Assembly (NCBI RefSeq): GCF_000682695.1 | Contig: NZ_AWFG01000074.1 | Span: 124,001 to 188,000 of the forward strand | Length of the DNA stretch: 64,000 bases | Direction of reading: 5' to 3' | Source of the DNA: Hyphomonas chukchiensis | Lineage (GTDB): Bacteria > Pseudomonadota > Alphaproteobacteria > Caulobacterales > Hyphomonadaceae | Shown here: piece by piece, positions 36,067-45,062 of the stretch | Layout: every line of letters starts with the position of its first letter | Position numbering within the stretch: position 1 is the stretch's first letter | Notes under the pieces: generated by a model | The model's database searches: none | What the model was told of the DNA's origin: nothing | What the model saw: only the letters and a program-made list of their open reading frames with translations | Translations under genes and position numbers: made by a program

Positions 36067-38013
36067 ATGACCGTCAAATCCCGGATTATTGGCGTACTGT
36101 TGGGCTCTGCGGCGATCCTGCCCTGGCTCCAGCTTCAGGGATTTTCCGAGCCTGTGCTCGATGGCCCTGTCATGGACGCGGCCGTCATCCAGCGAGACAG
36201 CCCTATCACCCTTCATGGATCAGCGGCACCAGACTCGCAGGTCTCCCTTAAGATTGCAGGTGTCGACGCGACGGCGCGCGCGGATGCAGCTGGCGCATGG
36301 CAGACCGTTTTGCCAGCCATGCCAGCGGGCGGCCCCTATACTCTCTCAATAAAGGACTCGTCTGGCACATCCACATATCAAGACATTCTGATTGGCGATG
36401 TCATCCTGTGTTCCGGCCAGTCCAATATGGAATTCCCGGTTTACCGCGCGCTCAACCCAGACCGGGTGATCGAGGCCGCGGTAAACCCGAACCTCCGGCT
36501 GATGACCATCCCGCAGGTCACGAGCATCACGCCTCTCAGCACGCTGCCAGAAGGCACCGTGTGGGAGGCCACCACACCCGAAACGGTCCGTGACTTTTCC
36601 GCTGTCTGTTATCTGTCGGGCAATGCCTTGCAACAAGATCGCAACGTTCCGGTCGGTCTGATCGATGCGTCCTGGGGCGGTTCGCAGATTGAGGCGTGGC
36701 TCTCGGCCGATGATCTCGAACACGTGGGCGGTTTCTCGGCGCAGCTCCACCAACTATCCCTGTACGCAAGCGACAAGCACGCGGCAATGATGGCTTATGG
36801 TGAGGAATGGGAACGCTGGTGGCGCGCCGCTTATGAGGGCGACACAACCTGGACCGGTTCCGGCGAAGGCGCGGGATGGAAACCAGCGCCAGCCGAAATG
36901 GATGACTGGCAAACTTATGACGACCCGGACCTGAAAGACCATCTTGGTCGCGTCTGGTTCTCCAAGTCCTTCACGCTTTCAAAAGCTCAGGCGCGCAAGG
37001 AAGGTGCCTTGTCACTCGGCCTGTTCGACGACACGGATGCGACCTGGATCAATGGGCATTTTCTTGGATCAACTTCCAGCTGGACGGACAACAGAACGTA
37101 TGACGTGCCGGCCAAATTCCTGAAAGCAGGAAAGAACACGATCATCGTAAACGTGCGAAATACCTATGGCCCGGGTGGCATGATGGGGCCTGCCGATATA
37201 GTTGGCCTGCAACTGGATTCCGGGGACACCCTGCCGCTGGGCATGGACTGGTCCTACAAGCTCGTCAGCGAGGACAAGCCCGGCGGGCCACAGCCGCCAT
37301 GGGAATCGGTGAGCGGATATACAACGATCCACAATGCCATGACGGCGCCGCTGGCTGGCTATCCGATGAGCGGCGCAATCTGGTACCAGGGCGAGAGCAA
37401 TACGGACCGGGGCGGGCAGTACCAGACCCTGCTCACGCAACTGATTACGCGCTGGCGACAAGACTATGGGGCTGAACTGCCTGTCGTGGTGGTGCAATTG
37501 CCGGGGTATGGCGCCATGCCGGACAAGGCGGGGCCTTCGGGATGGTCCGATGTACGTGAGGCCGAACGCCAGGTAGCGCTTGATGATGCCCTGACTGGCT
37601 TGGCAGTCACCATTGATGCCGGTGACAGGACGGACATACATCCCCCGAACAAGCAGCTCGTGGCTGAGCGAGTGACCGATGTTTTAAATGTAGTCAGTGG
37701 CGAGGAGCCCGGAGTCGCAGATGGGATTGCGCCGTCCAGTGCGACACGCGGCCAAGTCACGATCACGCTGGAGATGCCAACCGGCGGGTTGAAGGTGATC
37801 GGGTCTGACCGGCCAATCGCTTTTCAGGCCTGCGATGCGTCAGCGAACTGCGAATGGACTGCGGCGAGCCTGAATGGAAAAACAATCACAATCGCCATTC
37901 CTGCCAACATGGAGCCCGTGGAGGTTCGCTACTGCTGGGGTGATGCGCCCATATGCAACCTGTTCTCGGATGAAGACGTGCCAGTCGCGCCCTTTAGCCT
38001 CGCGGTGGATTAA
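36067..38013 (+). CDS. SASA-family carbohydrate esterase (sialate O-acetylesterase-like, probable acetylxylan esterase)
   Basis: The 648-aa protein has an N-terminal signal-like segment (RIIGVLLGSAAILPWLQLQG), a beta-sandwich start and an SGNH-like hydrolase domain split by a jelly-roll insert (about 240-400). Key motifs are GDVILCSGQSNMEFPV (nucleophile Ser119), GAIWYQGESNTDRGG and DIHPPNKQLVAERV (catalytic Asp-x-His). The family is named after sialate 9-O-acetylesterase, but many members in xylan loci deacetylate xylo-oligosaccharides. It follows transaldolase by 42 nt with a GGAGAG site, so it may be read through from the xylBA operon. The exact acetyl position removed is unknown. Confidence 0.88.
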   Translation: MTVKSRIIGVLLGSAAILPWLQLQGFSEPVLDGPVMDAAVIQRDSPITLHGSAAPDSQVSLKIAGVDATARADAAGAWQTVLPAMPAGGPYTLSIKDSSGTSTYQDILIGDVILCSGQSNMEFPVYRALNPDRVIEAAVNPNLRLMTIPQVTSITPLSTLPEGTVWEATTPETVRDFSAVCYLSGNALQQDRNVPVGLIDASWGGSQIEAWLSADDLEHVGGFSAQLHQLSLYASDKHAAMMAYGEEWERWWRAAYEGDTTWTGSGEGAGWKPAPAEMDDWQTYDDPDLKDHLGRVWFSKSFTLSKAQARKEGALSLGLFDDTDATWINGHFLGSTSSWTDNRTYDVPAKFLKAGKNTIIVNVRNTYGPGGMMGPADIVGLQLDSGDTLPLGMDWSYKLVSEDKPGGPQPPWESVSGYTTIHNAMTAPLAGYPMSGAIWYQGESNTDRGGQYQTLLTQLITRWRQDYGAELPVVVVQLPGYGAMPDKAGPSGWSDVREAERQVALDDALTGLAVTIDAGDRTDIHPPNKQLVAERVTDVLNVVSGEEPGVADGIAPSSATRGQVTITLEMPTGGLKVIGSDRPIAFQACDASANCEWTAASLNGKTITIAIPANMEPVEVRYCWGDAPICNLFSDEDVPVAPFSLAVD

Positions 38014-38022
38014 GCATGGTAT

Positions 38023-38050
38023 CTCCCGCCCCCTTACCGGGGAGCGGGAG
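38023..38050. terminator. Hairpin in the convergent gap after the esterase gene
   Basis: CTCCCGC and GCGGGAG form a 7-bp stem, with CCCC/GGGG able to extend it inside the loop. It lies between the stops at 38013 and 38068. No T-run follows, so function as a terminator is only possible. Confidence 0.35.
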
Positions 38051-38067
38051 TGCCCCATACGCCCGCA

Positions 38068-40773
38068 CTATTCCTTGACGAAGTTGACCTTGGTTGAGAC
38101 TGCGCCATCCTCGGTCACATAACCTGGTTGCCCGCCACCGACCGACAGTTCCGCCGACATACCGGCTGGTGCGATCAGTTTGCCCGCATCATCAAAATAG
38201 CCCAGCCGCTCAGGTGAAAGGTCGAAGGCAACGCGCTTGCTCTCGCCTGGCGCCAGATCGACCACGTCGAAGGCCACCAGCTCCACGCGCGGCGTCGAAG
38301 CATTGGGACGACTATCGAGCTGGATATAGGCCTGGACGACTTCACGCCCTGCCCGGTCACCCGTATTGGTCACCATGACGGACACAGGCATTGGACTCGC
38401 ACCGTCGGGATTTTCTGGCACGGACATGTCAGAATACTTGAACGTCGTGTAGCTCAATCCGTAACCGAACGGGTAGAGCGGCTCACCCTCGTAATACTTG
38501 TAGGTCCGGTTCTTCATTGAATAATCGTCAAAAGCCGGCAGCCCTTCGAGAGACTTGTAGAATGTGACAGGCAACCGGCCCGATGGGCTGAATTCGCCCC
38601 AGAGCAGGTCAGCGATGGCAGTGCCGGCTTTTTCTCCGGGATAGAAGGCCTGCACGATGGCAGGAAGGTTTTCGTCTTCCCAGTTAAGCGCGATGGCACT
38701 GCCGGAGAAATTGACCAGCACGACCGGCTTGCCGGTAGCTTGGAGCTTCTTCAACAAGTCTTCCTGAACCTCAGGCAGCTTGAGGTCGGTCCGGTCGCCG
38801 CCAAGGAAGCCATCAATCTTGACGCTCATCTCCTCGCCCTCAAGGTCGGCATCGATCCCGCCGAAGAACAGCACAACATCGGCGTCCTTGGCCGTTTCAA
38901 GCGCCTCTCCGGCCCAGTCGCGGGATGTATTCACCCAAGACAGCTTAGCGATGGGTTCGATCGTATTGACCGGCCAGTCCCGAACGGCGTTCAGTGTATA
39001 TTCGACCGGGTAAGCCTTGCCTGCCTTCATATCGATCGGGCCGTCGGTGATCTTCTTGCCGTCAACCGTGGCCTCCGACATTCTCGGAACCCCAAAGCTG
39101 TAGGCACCATCGGTTTCCGGAACGATGAAGCCTGTCCAGACAATCACAAATTCATCCGCGATCTCGCCGTTGATCGGCGAGGTTTTCCAGTGGTGATCGA
39201 TCTGTGCGTCGACCGTGACAGACACCGGATCGCCATCGCGCGCAGCATTGTCCCAGCTCGTCATTGTGAGGCCGGGCTGCAGGTCGCCATTCTCGTCGGC
39301 ATGCTTGAAAACGCTCGCCTCGACCGGCTTCCGGTTGCCGAAGACGTTGCCTGCCAGTGCAGAGCCCGGCGCATAGACGACATTCTCGGCGCCAGCCTTG
39401 GCGATCACGCCCTCAAGGGCCGTAACAGGCGCAGTCGGATAACCGAAATAGTTCGCGACCAATGTCAGCTCATTGTCGGCGTTCGGGCCAATCACGGCAA
39501 CTTTTGTGCCCTCTTTGAGCGGCAACACGCCGTCATTTTTGAGGAGTACGAGCGAACTACGTGCCGCTTCCGCAGACAGGGAAAGGTTCTTTTCACTCGC
39601 AACGACGCTGTAAGGGATCTGGGAATAAGGCACGTCCTTGTCGAACTCGCCAAGGCGGAACCGCGCCGTGAAGAGCCTGGTGACAGCCTTGTCGATCGTA
39701 GCCTCGTCGATCAGGCCAAGCGCGACGGCCTCTGGAAGGGCATCCATCTTATTGCCCTCACCATCTCCGCAATTCAGGTCCGTGCCCATTTTGACTGACA
39801 GTGCAGCGGCCTCGGCACGTGTCGCGACATAGTGATGAGCATAGTCATAGTAAAAGTCGCCGATCGCGCCGCAATCAGACACGACGTATCCATTGAAACC
39901 CAACTCGCCCCGCAGGATGTCGACCATCAATTCCTCGCTGCCGCAGGCAGGCGCGCCGCGAAATGCGTTATAGGCACACATCACGGAAGCAACCTTCGTA
40001 TTGTCGAACGCAGCCTTGAAAGCGCCAAGGTAGGTTTCGTGAAGGTCCGCTTCAGTCGGATCATAGTCATCAGAGTGCCGGGTCGTTTCGGGACCTGAGT
40101 GCACGGCGAAATGCTTCACCGTCGCAATGGCCTTCAGGTATTTCTCGTCGTCCCCCTGGATGCCGTTGACGAAATTCGTCGCCATCCGGCCGGTGAGAAA
40201 TGGATCCTCTCCATAGGTTTCCTGCCCTCGCCCCCAGCGGGGATCGCGGAAAATGTTTATGTTCGGCGACCAGTATGTGAGGTCCGTATACATCTCGTAC
40301 ACACCATGGCTCGCGAAATTATTGTGCTTGGCCCGGCCCTCATCCGAGATTGCCGTCGCAACCTCGAGCATCAGGTCTTCGTCCCAAGTCGCTGCAAGGC
40401 CGATGGCCTGAGGAAAAAGCGTTGCCTCGCCCGCGCGCGCCACACCATGCAGCGCCTCGTTCCACCAATTGTGTCTGCGGATGCCGAGACGTTCGATTGG
40501 CGCAGCCTTGTCGTACATTTGCTCGGCTTTTTCCGTAAGTGTGAGACGACCAACAAGGTCTGCCGCACGCGCTTCCGGGCTCAAGGAAGGATCCTGGAAA
40601 GCATACTCATAAACAGGCGCCGAAGGGGTCGTCCCGGCAAGTTCCACCTCTGCAGTATCACCCCCCAAAGCCTGTTCTGAAACACCCGCACAAGCTGCGA
40701 CTCCTGCAATCAGAGCAGCGATTGCCACCGTTTCACGAAACCGATTACGCCGTGGCCTGATTGTCGTGCGCAT
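38068..40773 (-). CDS. GH3 beta-xylosidase-like enzyme with PA14 insert
   Basis: The product is 901 aa from the ATG at 40771-40773, preceded by GGAGGAGTACAT; a frame 30 codons longer lacks a site. The N-terminus carries GVAAC, a lipobox. The GH3 barrel shows RLGIRRHNWWNEALHGVARAG, TKHF-like ATVKHFAVHSGPE and GYVVSDCGAIGDF (nucleophile Asp). Domain two follows (KVAVIGPNADN), interrupted by a PA14-like module at about residues 455-600 (HWKTSPINGEIADEFVIVWTGFIVPETDGAYSFGV). GYGLSYTTF and a fibronectin-III-like tail end the protein. The WWNEALHG motif is typical of the beta-xylosidase branch. It is divergent from the TBDR at 41117. Confidence 0.93.
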   Translation of the reverse strand: MRTTIRPRRNRFRETVAIAALIAGVAACAGVSEQALGGDTAEVELAGTTPSAPVYEYAFQDPSLSPEARAADLVGRLTLTEKAEQMYDKAAPIERLGIRRHNWWNEALHGVARAGEATLFPQAIGLAATWDEDLMLEVATAISDEGRAKHNNFASHGVYEMYTDLTYWSPNINIFRDPRWGRGQETYGEDPFLTGRMATNFVNGIQGDDEKYLKAIATVKHFAVHSGPETTRHSDDYDPTEADLHETYLGAFKAAFDNTKVASVMCAYNAFRGAPACGSEELMVDILRGELGFNGYVVSDCGAIGDFYYDYAHHYVATRAEAAALSVKMGTDLNCGDGEGNKMDALPEAVALGLIDEATIDKAVTRLFTARFRLGEFDKDVPYSQIPYSVVASEKNLSLSAEAARSSLVLLKNDGVLPLKEGTKVAVIGPNADNELTLVANYFGYPTAPVTALEGVIAKAGAENVVYAPGSALAGNVFGNRKPVEASVFKHADENGDLQPGLTMTSWDNAARDGDPVSVTVDAQIDHHWKTSPINGEIADEFVIVWTGFIVPETDGAYSFGVPRMSEATVDGKKITDGPIDMKAGKAYPVEYTLNAVRDWPVNTIEPIAKLSWVNTSRDWAGEALETAKDADVVLFFGGIDADLEGEEMSVKIDGFLGGDRTDLKLPEVQEDLLKKLQATGKPVVLVNFSGSAIALNWEDENLPAIVQAFYPGEKAGTAIADLLWGEFSPSGRLPVTFYKSLEGLPAFDDYSMKNRTYKYYEGEPLYPFGYGLSYTTFKYSDMSVPENPDGASPMPVSVMVTNTGDRAGREVVQAYIQLDSRPNASTPRVELVAFDVVDLAPGESKRVAFDLSPERLGYFDDAGKLIAPAGMSAELSVGGGQPGYVTEDGAVSTKVNFVKE

Positions 40774-40961
40774 ATGTACTCCTCCGCATTTGGGAGCTGT
40801 CGCGACGCGCGCACCTCCACTTGTTTGATCCTCTTTGTTGCACGCTAACATAGCCTTCGCCAAGTCCTTTCAGAATTGAAATCCTGTCTAGTAAACGCCA
40901 TGACTCGGGCGACTTTAAATTCGCCCTTAGCGAGAGGTGTTGCTAATACGACACACTTTTC

Positions 40962-40975
40962 CGGCATCGCTAACA
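40962..40975. promoter_or_regulatory. Weak second XylR-type box before TonB receptor
   Basis: CGGCATCGCTAACA keeps the right half (CGCTAACA) of the operator and differs at three positions in the left half. It lies 18 nt from the stronger box at 40993, so it could be an auxiliary site. Confidence 0.35.
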
Positions 40976-40992
40976 TTTTTGTTAAGGCCTAT

Positions 40993-41006
40993 TGATAGCG
41001 CAAACA
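40993..41006. promoter_or_regulatory. XylR-type operator between GH3-PA14 and TonB receptor genes
   Basis: TGATAGCGCAAACA matches TGATAGCGCTAACA except for one base. It lies in the 343-nt divergent region, 111 nt before the receptor start. This links the receptor and the downstream SapC-cupin-halogenase genes to the xylose repressor. Confidence 0.62.
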
Positions 41007-41116
41007 TTTCGTGGTCGCATCTACTCAGGCATGAAGACCGGCGTTCCGGCCATGACCAGATGAAAACTAGTTCGGCGCATCGTGGGATGACGTCGACGCT
41101 CAGAGGGAGGAAGTCT

Positions 41117-44100
41117 ATGACCTTTACCAAGGAACAAGTCGTGGTGCGTGATAAGCGCACCCCCAAGTGGACCGCCCTGCTCTGCGGCGTTTCCGCTGTG
41201 TCGCTCATCAGCGCCATGCCGGCATCGGCGCAGGAAGCAGCTGACGAAGAGTCCCGCCAGGAAGTCGTGGTGGTGCAGGGCATCCGTGGATCGCTCGAGC
41301 GCGCCATGGATCTCAAGCGCGAATCAAACGGCGTTCTCGACGCCATTTCGGCCGAAGACATCGGCAAATTCCCGGATACCAACCTTGCTGAATCCCTTCA
41401 GCGTATCACTGGCGTATCGATCGACCGGTCGAACGGTGAGGGCTCCAAGATCACGGTTCGTGGCTTCGGTCCGGACTTCAACCTGGTAACCCTGAATGGC
41501 CGCACGCTGCCCACGGCAGACATCGGCGTGATCGGCGAGCGCGGCAACTACGGAGCCGGCGGCGACCGTTCATTCGACTTCTCCAACCTGGCCTCTGAAG
41601 GCGTGAGCGCTCTGGAAGTCTACAAGACCGGCCAGGCTATCCTTCCATCGGGTGGCATCGGTGCGACGATCAATATCCGGACACGTCGTCCACTTGATAC
41701 ACCAGGCTTCCAGGCATCGGCCGGTGCCAAGGTGATGAATGATACAAGCAACGAAGGCGGTGATGACTATACGCCCGAATTGACGGGTCTCGCGAGCTGG
41801 ACCGACAATAGCGAGCGCTTTGGCGCGGGCATTTTTGGCTCCTATTCAAAACGCGATTCCGGCGCTCCAACACAGCAGGTCAATGACTGGCTCGTGTTCG
41901 ACCCAATTGTAGACGGAGAGTTCGGAGACAGCAGCTATGTGCGGGGGGACGGGTCTACTGTCGTCACCAACGCGCCCAAAGATGGCCAGCTCTACGCCAT
42001 CCCACAGGACAGCCGCTATGATTTCTCGGATATCTCCCGCGAGCGGATCAATGGTCAATTGGTCCTTCAATTCCGCCCGATGGATAACCTGACCCTGACA
42101 GGCGACGTCACTTACGCCCAGAACAAGTCGGAAGAAGACCGATTTGAGCAAACTAACTGGTTTGCAACACCATTCGACCAAATCACCTTTGACAATGATG
42201 GCCCCGTGGCAACGGCCGTTTTCCTCCAGGAAAACAATAACGGCACGAAGGACATTGGTTTCGAACAAACCAATCGCGCAACGAAGGACGAATTGAAATC
42301 GTTTGGCTTCAATGCGGAATGGGAATTCAGCGACCGCGCTCGTTTCATACTCGACGCACACAGTTCAGAAGCGACTTCAGGCGGCGATAACCCGCTCGGT
42401 CATTCGGCGACCTTCGTGGCAATCGGTGCGCCTGTTATCCTGCAGCACTCTGTCGACTTCACGGGCGGTTATCCAATCCAATCGTACACGATCGACGACA
42501 GTGCAGCTGGCAACAACAATGGCATTCTGGATGTAGGCGACCTTGCCTCGCAGGTCGCCCGCTCGGCGGCCTCGAACATGAAGCACGAAGTTGATGAAAT
42601 CGACATGCGCGTTGTCTGGGACTTTGATTCCAGCAGCCTGACCATCGGCGGGAACTATCGCGATACGGAAATGAACCGCACCACTCGCACAACTCAACAG
42701 GATCTCGGAAGCTGGGGCTTCAGCAATCCGCGCGATGTGGAACAGTTTGCACCGGGCATAATGGAAGCCTATTGCCTGGGATGTCTCTTTGATGACCTTC
42801 CTGTCGGCAAGGCGGATACAGCCTTCAAAGGAAGTGCAACGGATCTCTTTACAGCCCTTTCCGCAGCCTATCCTGGCAATGCTCCGAATATCTCGGAAAC
42901 TGCGGACCAGGTGACGGAAGAAATCACTTCCCTTTTCGCCCAGTTTGATATGGAAGCCGAACTGCTCAATCGCCCTGCACGTGTCAGTGCCGGCATCCGC
43001 TACGAAGACACGAAAGTGAAGTCGACAACACTGCAGTCAATTCCTTCGGGAATTTTGTGGCAGTCTGATAATGACTTCCTCGTGCAACAATCCGGCACCA
43101 AGCAGGACCTCTCCGGTGAGGGCAGCTATGACCACATTCTGCCCAACGTCGACTTCCAGCTTGATGTCACGGACGATATCGTTGCGCGTGCGTCCTATTC
43201 GAAAACGATCGGTCGCGTAGCTTACAGTAACCTGTTCGCCTCAACCACCGCGAACGCACCAAACCGTCCGTCGGCCCTTGGTGGCCAGGTGACAGGCGAC
43301 TCACAGAACCCGGCTCTCCTGCCACTGGAGTCCGACAACTTCGATGTGTCGCTTGAGTGGTACTATGGTGACACGAGCTATGTATCGATTGGCTATTTCG
43401 ACAAGCGCGTGAAGAACTTCATCGGTAACGGTGTTGTTGAGCGCAACCTGTTCGGTCTTCGCGATCCTGCATCTGGCCAGGCGGGAACACGTTCGGGTGA
43501 TGCTCTGGATGTGATCAGCGCACTTGGTGTTGACCAATCCGAGGCCAACCTGTTCACAATGGTTGCCCTGATCGACGCAAATGGTGGTGACGTGGCTGCT
43601 GCTCAGGCAGAGTTCCAGTCTAACCTGGTTGGCGGTGCGCTTCCACAGGCCTATGTGGACTCCATCCTCGGCCAGTATGATGTGACCGCAGATGCCAATG
43701 ACCCGCTCCTCACTTTTGCGGTGTCTCAGCCGATCAACAACAAGGAAGGCAATATCGACGGCATCGAGTTTGCCTGGCAGCACTTCTTTGGTGAGACCGG
43801 CTTTGGCTTCGCGGCCAACTACACGATGGTCAATGGCGACGTGGAGCTTGATCCGACTGCCTCTCCATACGAGAACCAGTTCGCGCTGGTTGGTCTCTCG
43901 GACTCTGCCAACTTCACGGCTATCTATGAGAAGTACGGATTGTCCGCACGTCTGGCCTATAACTGGCGGGACACCTTCCTCCAGGCCACGAACCAGGGCG
44001 GAGACCGGAGCGGTATTTATGTGGAAGACTTCGGCCAGTTCGACCTGAATGTCAGCTATGACATCAACGAACATGTCGCTGTATCCTTCGAGGCAATCAA

Positions 44101-44206
44101 TATTACCGGCGAAGACCAGCGGGTTTACCACCGCGTTCCGGAGCAGTTCTACTACTCCTATGAACTGTCTCCACGTTACCTGCTGGGCGCCCGCTACAAG
44201 TTCTAG
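41117..44206 (+). CDS. TonB-dependent receptor, carbohydrate type (xylan module)
   Basis: The product is 1029 aa from the ATG at 41117, preceded by GGGAGGAAGTCT. A signal peptide ends at MPASAQ (about residue 38). The TonB box and plug read EVVVVQGIRGSLERAMDLKRE, DAISAEDIGKFPDTNLAESLQRITGVSIDR, KITVRGFGPDFNLVTLNGRTLP and LEVYKTGQAILPSGGIGATINIRTRRP. This is the pattern of the Xanthomonas/Caulobacter-type TBDR subfamily linked to plant polysaccharides. The barrel ends YLLGARYKF with a terminal Phe. A strong terminator follows, so much of the transcription may stop before sapC. Uptake of xylo-oligosaccharides is inferred from the locus. Confidence 0.94.
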   Translation: MTFTKEQVVVRDKRTPKWTALLCGVSAVSLISAMPASAQEAADEESRQEVVVVQGIRGSLERAMDLKRESNGVLDAISAEDIGKFPDTNLAESLQRITGVSIDRSNGEGSKITVRGFGPDFNLVTLNGRTLPTADIGVIGERGNYGAGGDRSFDFSNLASEGVSALEVYKTGQAILPSGGIGATINIRTRRPLDTPGFQASAGAKVMNDTSNEGGDDYTPELTGLASWTDNSERFGAGIFGSYSKRDSGAPTQQVNDWLVFDPIVDGEFGDSSYVRGDGSTVVTNAPKDGQLYAIPQDSRYDFSDISRERINGQLVLQFRPMDNLTLTGDVTYAQNKSEEDRFEQTNWFATPFDQITFDNDGPVATAVFLQENNNGTKDIGFEQTNRATKDELKSFGFNAEWEFSDRARFILDAHSSEATSGGDNPLGHSATFVAIGAPVILQHSVDFTGGYPIQSYTIDDSAAGNNNGILDVGDLASQVARSAASNMKHEVDEIDMRVVWDFDSSSLTIGGNYRDTEMNRTTRTTQQDLGSWGFSNPRDVEQFAPGIMEAYCLGCLFDDLPVGKADTAFKGSATDLFTALSAAYPGNAPNISETADQVTEEITSLFAQFDMEAELLNRPARVSAGIRYEDTKVKSTTLQSIPSGILWQSDNDFLVQQSGTKQDLSGEGSYDHILPNVDFQLDVTDDIVARASYSKTIGRVAYSNLFASTTANAPNRPSALGGQVTGDSQNPALLPLESDNFDVSLEWYYGDTSYVSIGYFDKRVKNFIGNGVVERNLFGLRDPASGQAGTRSGDALDVISALGVDQSEANLFTMVALIDANGGDVAAAQAEFQSNLVGGALPQAYVDSILGQYDVTADANDPLLTFAVSQPINNKEGNIDGIEFAWQHFFGETGFGFAANYTMVNGDVELDPTASPYENQFALVGLSDSANFTAIYEKYGLSARLAYNWRDTFLQATNQGGDRSGIYVEDFGQFDLNVSYDINEHVAVSFEAINITGEDQRVYHRVPEQFYYSYELSPRYLLGARYKF

Positions 44207-44240
44207 CGGTCGACAGACAGAGACTGTTGGGGATAAATTG

Positions 44241-44271
44241 AAAAAGGCCGCTCTTCGCAGCGGCCTTTTTT
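44241..44271 (+). terminator. Rho-independent terminator after the TonB receptor
   Basis: AAAAAGGCCGCT and AGCGGCCTTTTT form a perfect 12-bp stem with a 6-nt loop, ending in six T. It lies 35 nt after the receptor stop and only 33 nt before sapC. It could therefore act as an attenuator that lowers expression of the downstream cassette relative to the receptor. Confidence 0.85.
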
Positions 44272-44303
44272 GCCCGACCGGACCACCCACCAAGAGGCGC
44301 AGC

Positions 44304-45035
44304 ATGACCAATATGGCTTTGCTCAACAATGTAGAGCACCACGACCTGAAGGTGATCGCAGGTCACGGCCCGGAATATGGCGACAGCATTAACCTGACGA
44401 CCATCTTCCCGACTGAGTTTGCCGAAGCCCAGCGGGACTATCCGATATTGTTCCGCAAGGATGAGAATGGCCAATACGGTGCAGTCGCATTACTCGGCCT
44501 GGACAAGGGTGAAAACCTGTTCCTGACGAATGAAGGCTGGCAGGGGCGCTACATTCCCGCCATTCACCAGCGCGGCCCCTTCGTAATTGGTCGGCAGAAC
44601 CAGGTCATCGACGGCGAAACCCGACAGGAGCCCGTGATCTTCGTTGATCTCGAGGACAGCCGCGTGAACCGATCCGAGGGCCACCCGCTCTTCCTTAGAC
44701 ATGGCGGCAATTCACCCTATCTGCAGCATGTGAGCCATGTGCTCAGGATCATCAACAAAGGGGCAGAAGTTGCGCGGCCCATGTTTGCGGCATTCGAGGC
44801 TGCAGACCTCATTGAGCCTGCATCCCTTGAAATCCGGATAGACGAGCACACAGTCTATCAGGTGCCTGATATGTATTCCATAAATGAACAGAAGCTCGCC
44901 GCGCTCGACGGGCAGGTCCTGGAGAGCCTCCATAAATCCGGCTTTCTCCGCGCCGCTTACCTGGTTCTCGCATCCCTTCCCAATGTCCGCAGGCTGATCG
45001 CACTCAAGAATGCAAAGCGCGCAGAGAATGCCTAG
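44304..45035 (+). CDS. SapC-family protein
   Basis: The 243-aa soluble protein is recognised by the SapC blocks near the N-terminus (DLKVIAGHGPEYGDSINLTTIFPTEFAEAQRDYPILFRKDENGQYGAVALLGLDKGENLFL) and by GRYIPAIHQRGPFVIG. The family was named after a Campylobacter surface-layer-linked gene, but its biochemical function is not established. In alphaproteobacterial and gammaproteobacterial polysaccharide loci it often follows a TBDR and precedes cupin and halogenase-like genes, as here. No signal peptide is visible. It is separated from the receptor by the terminator and is followed by the cupin gene after 27 nt. Confidence 0.88.
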   Translation: MTNMALLNNVEHHDLKVIAGHGPEYGDSINLTTIFPTEFAEAQRDYPILFRKDENGQYGAVALLGLDKGENLFLTNEGWQGRYIPAIHQRGPFVIGRQNQVIDGETRQEPVIFVDLEDSRVNRSEGHPLFLRHGGNSPYLQHVSHVLRIINKGAEVARPMFAAFEAADLIEPASLEIRIDEHTVYQVPDMYSINEQKLAALDGQVLESLHKSGFLRAAYLVLASLPNVRRLIALKNAKRAENA

Positions 45036-45062
45036 TCTTTCGCGGAAATACAGTAGCTTATC

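Noticed and set aside
40837-40850. Possible additional XylR box ending CGCTAACA
   Set aside because: Only one half-site fits; the left half (GTTGCA) does not match, so I do not count it as an operator.
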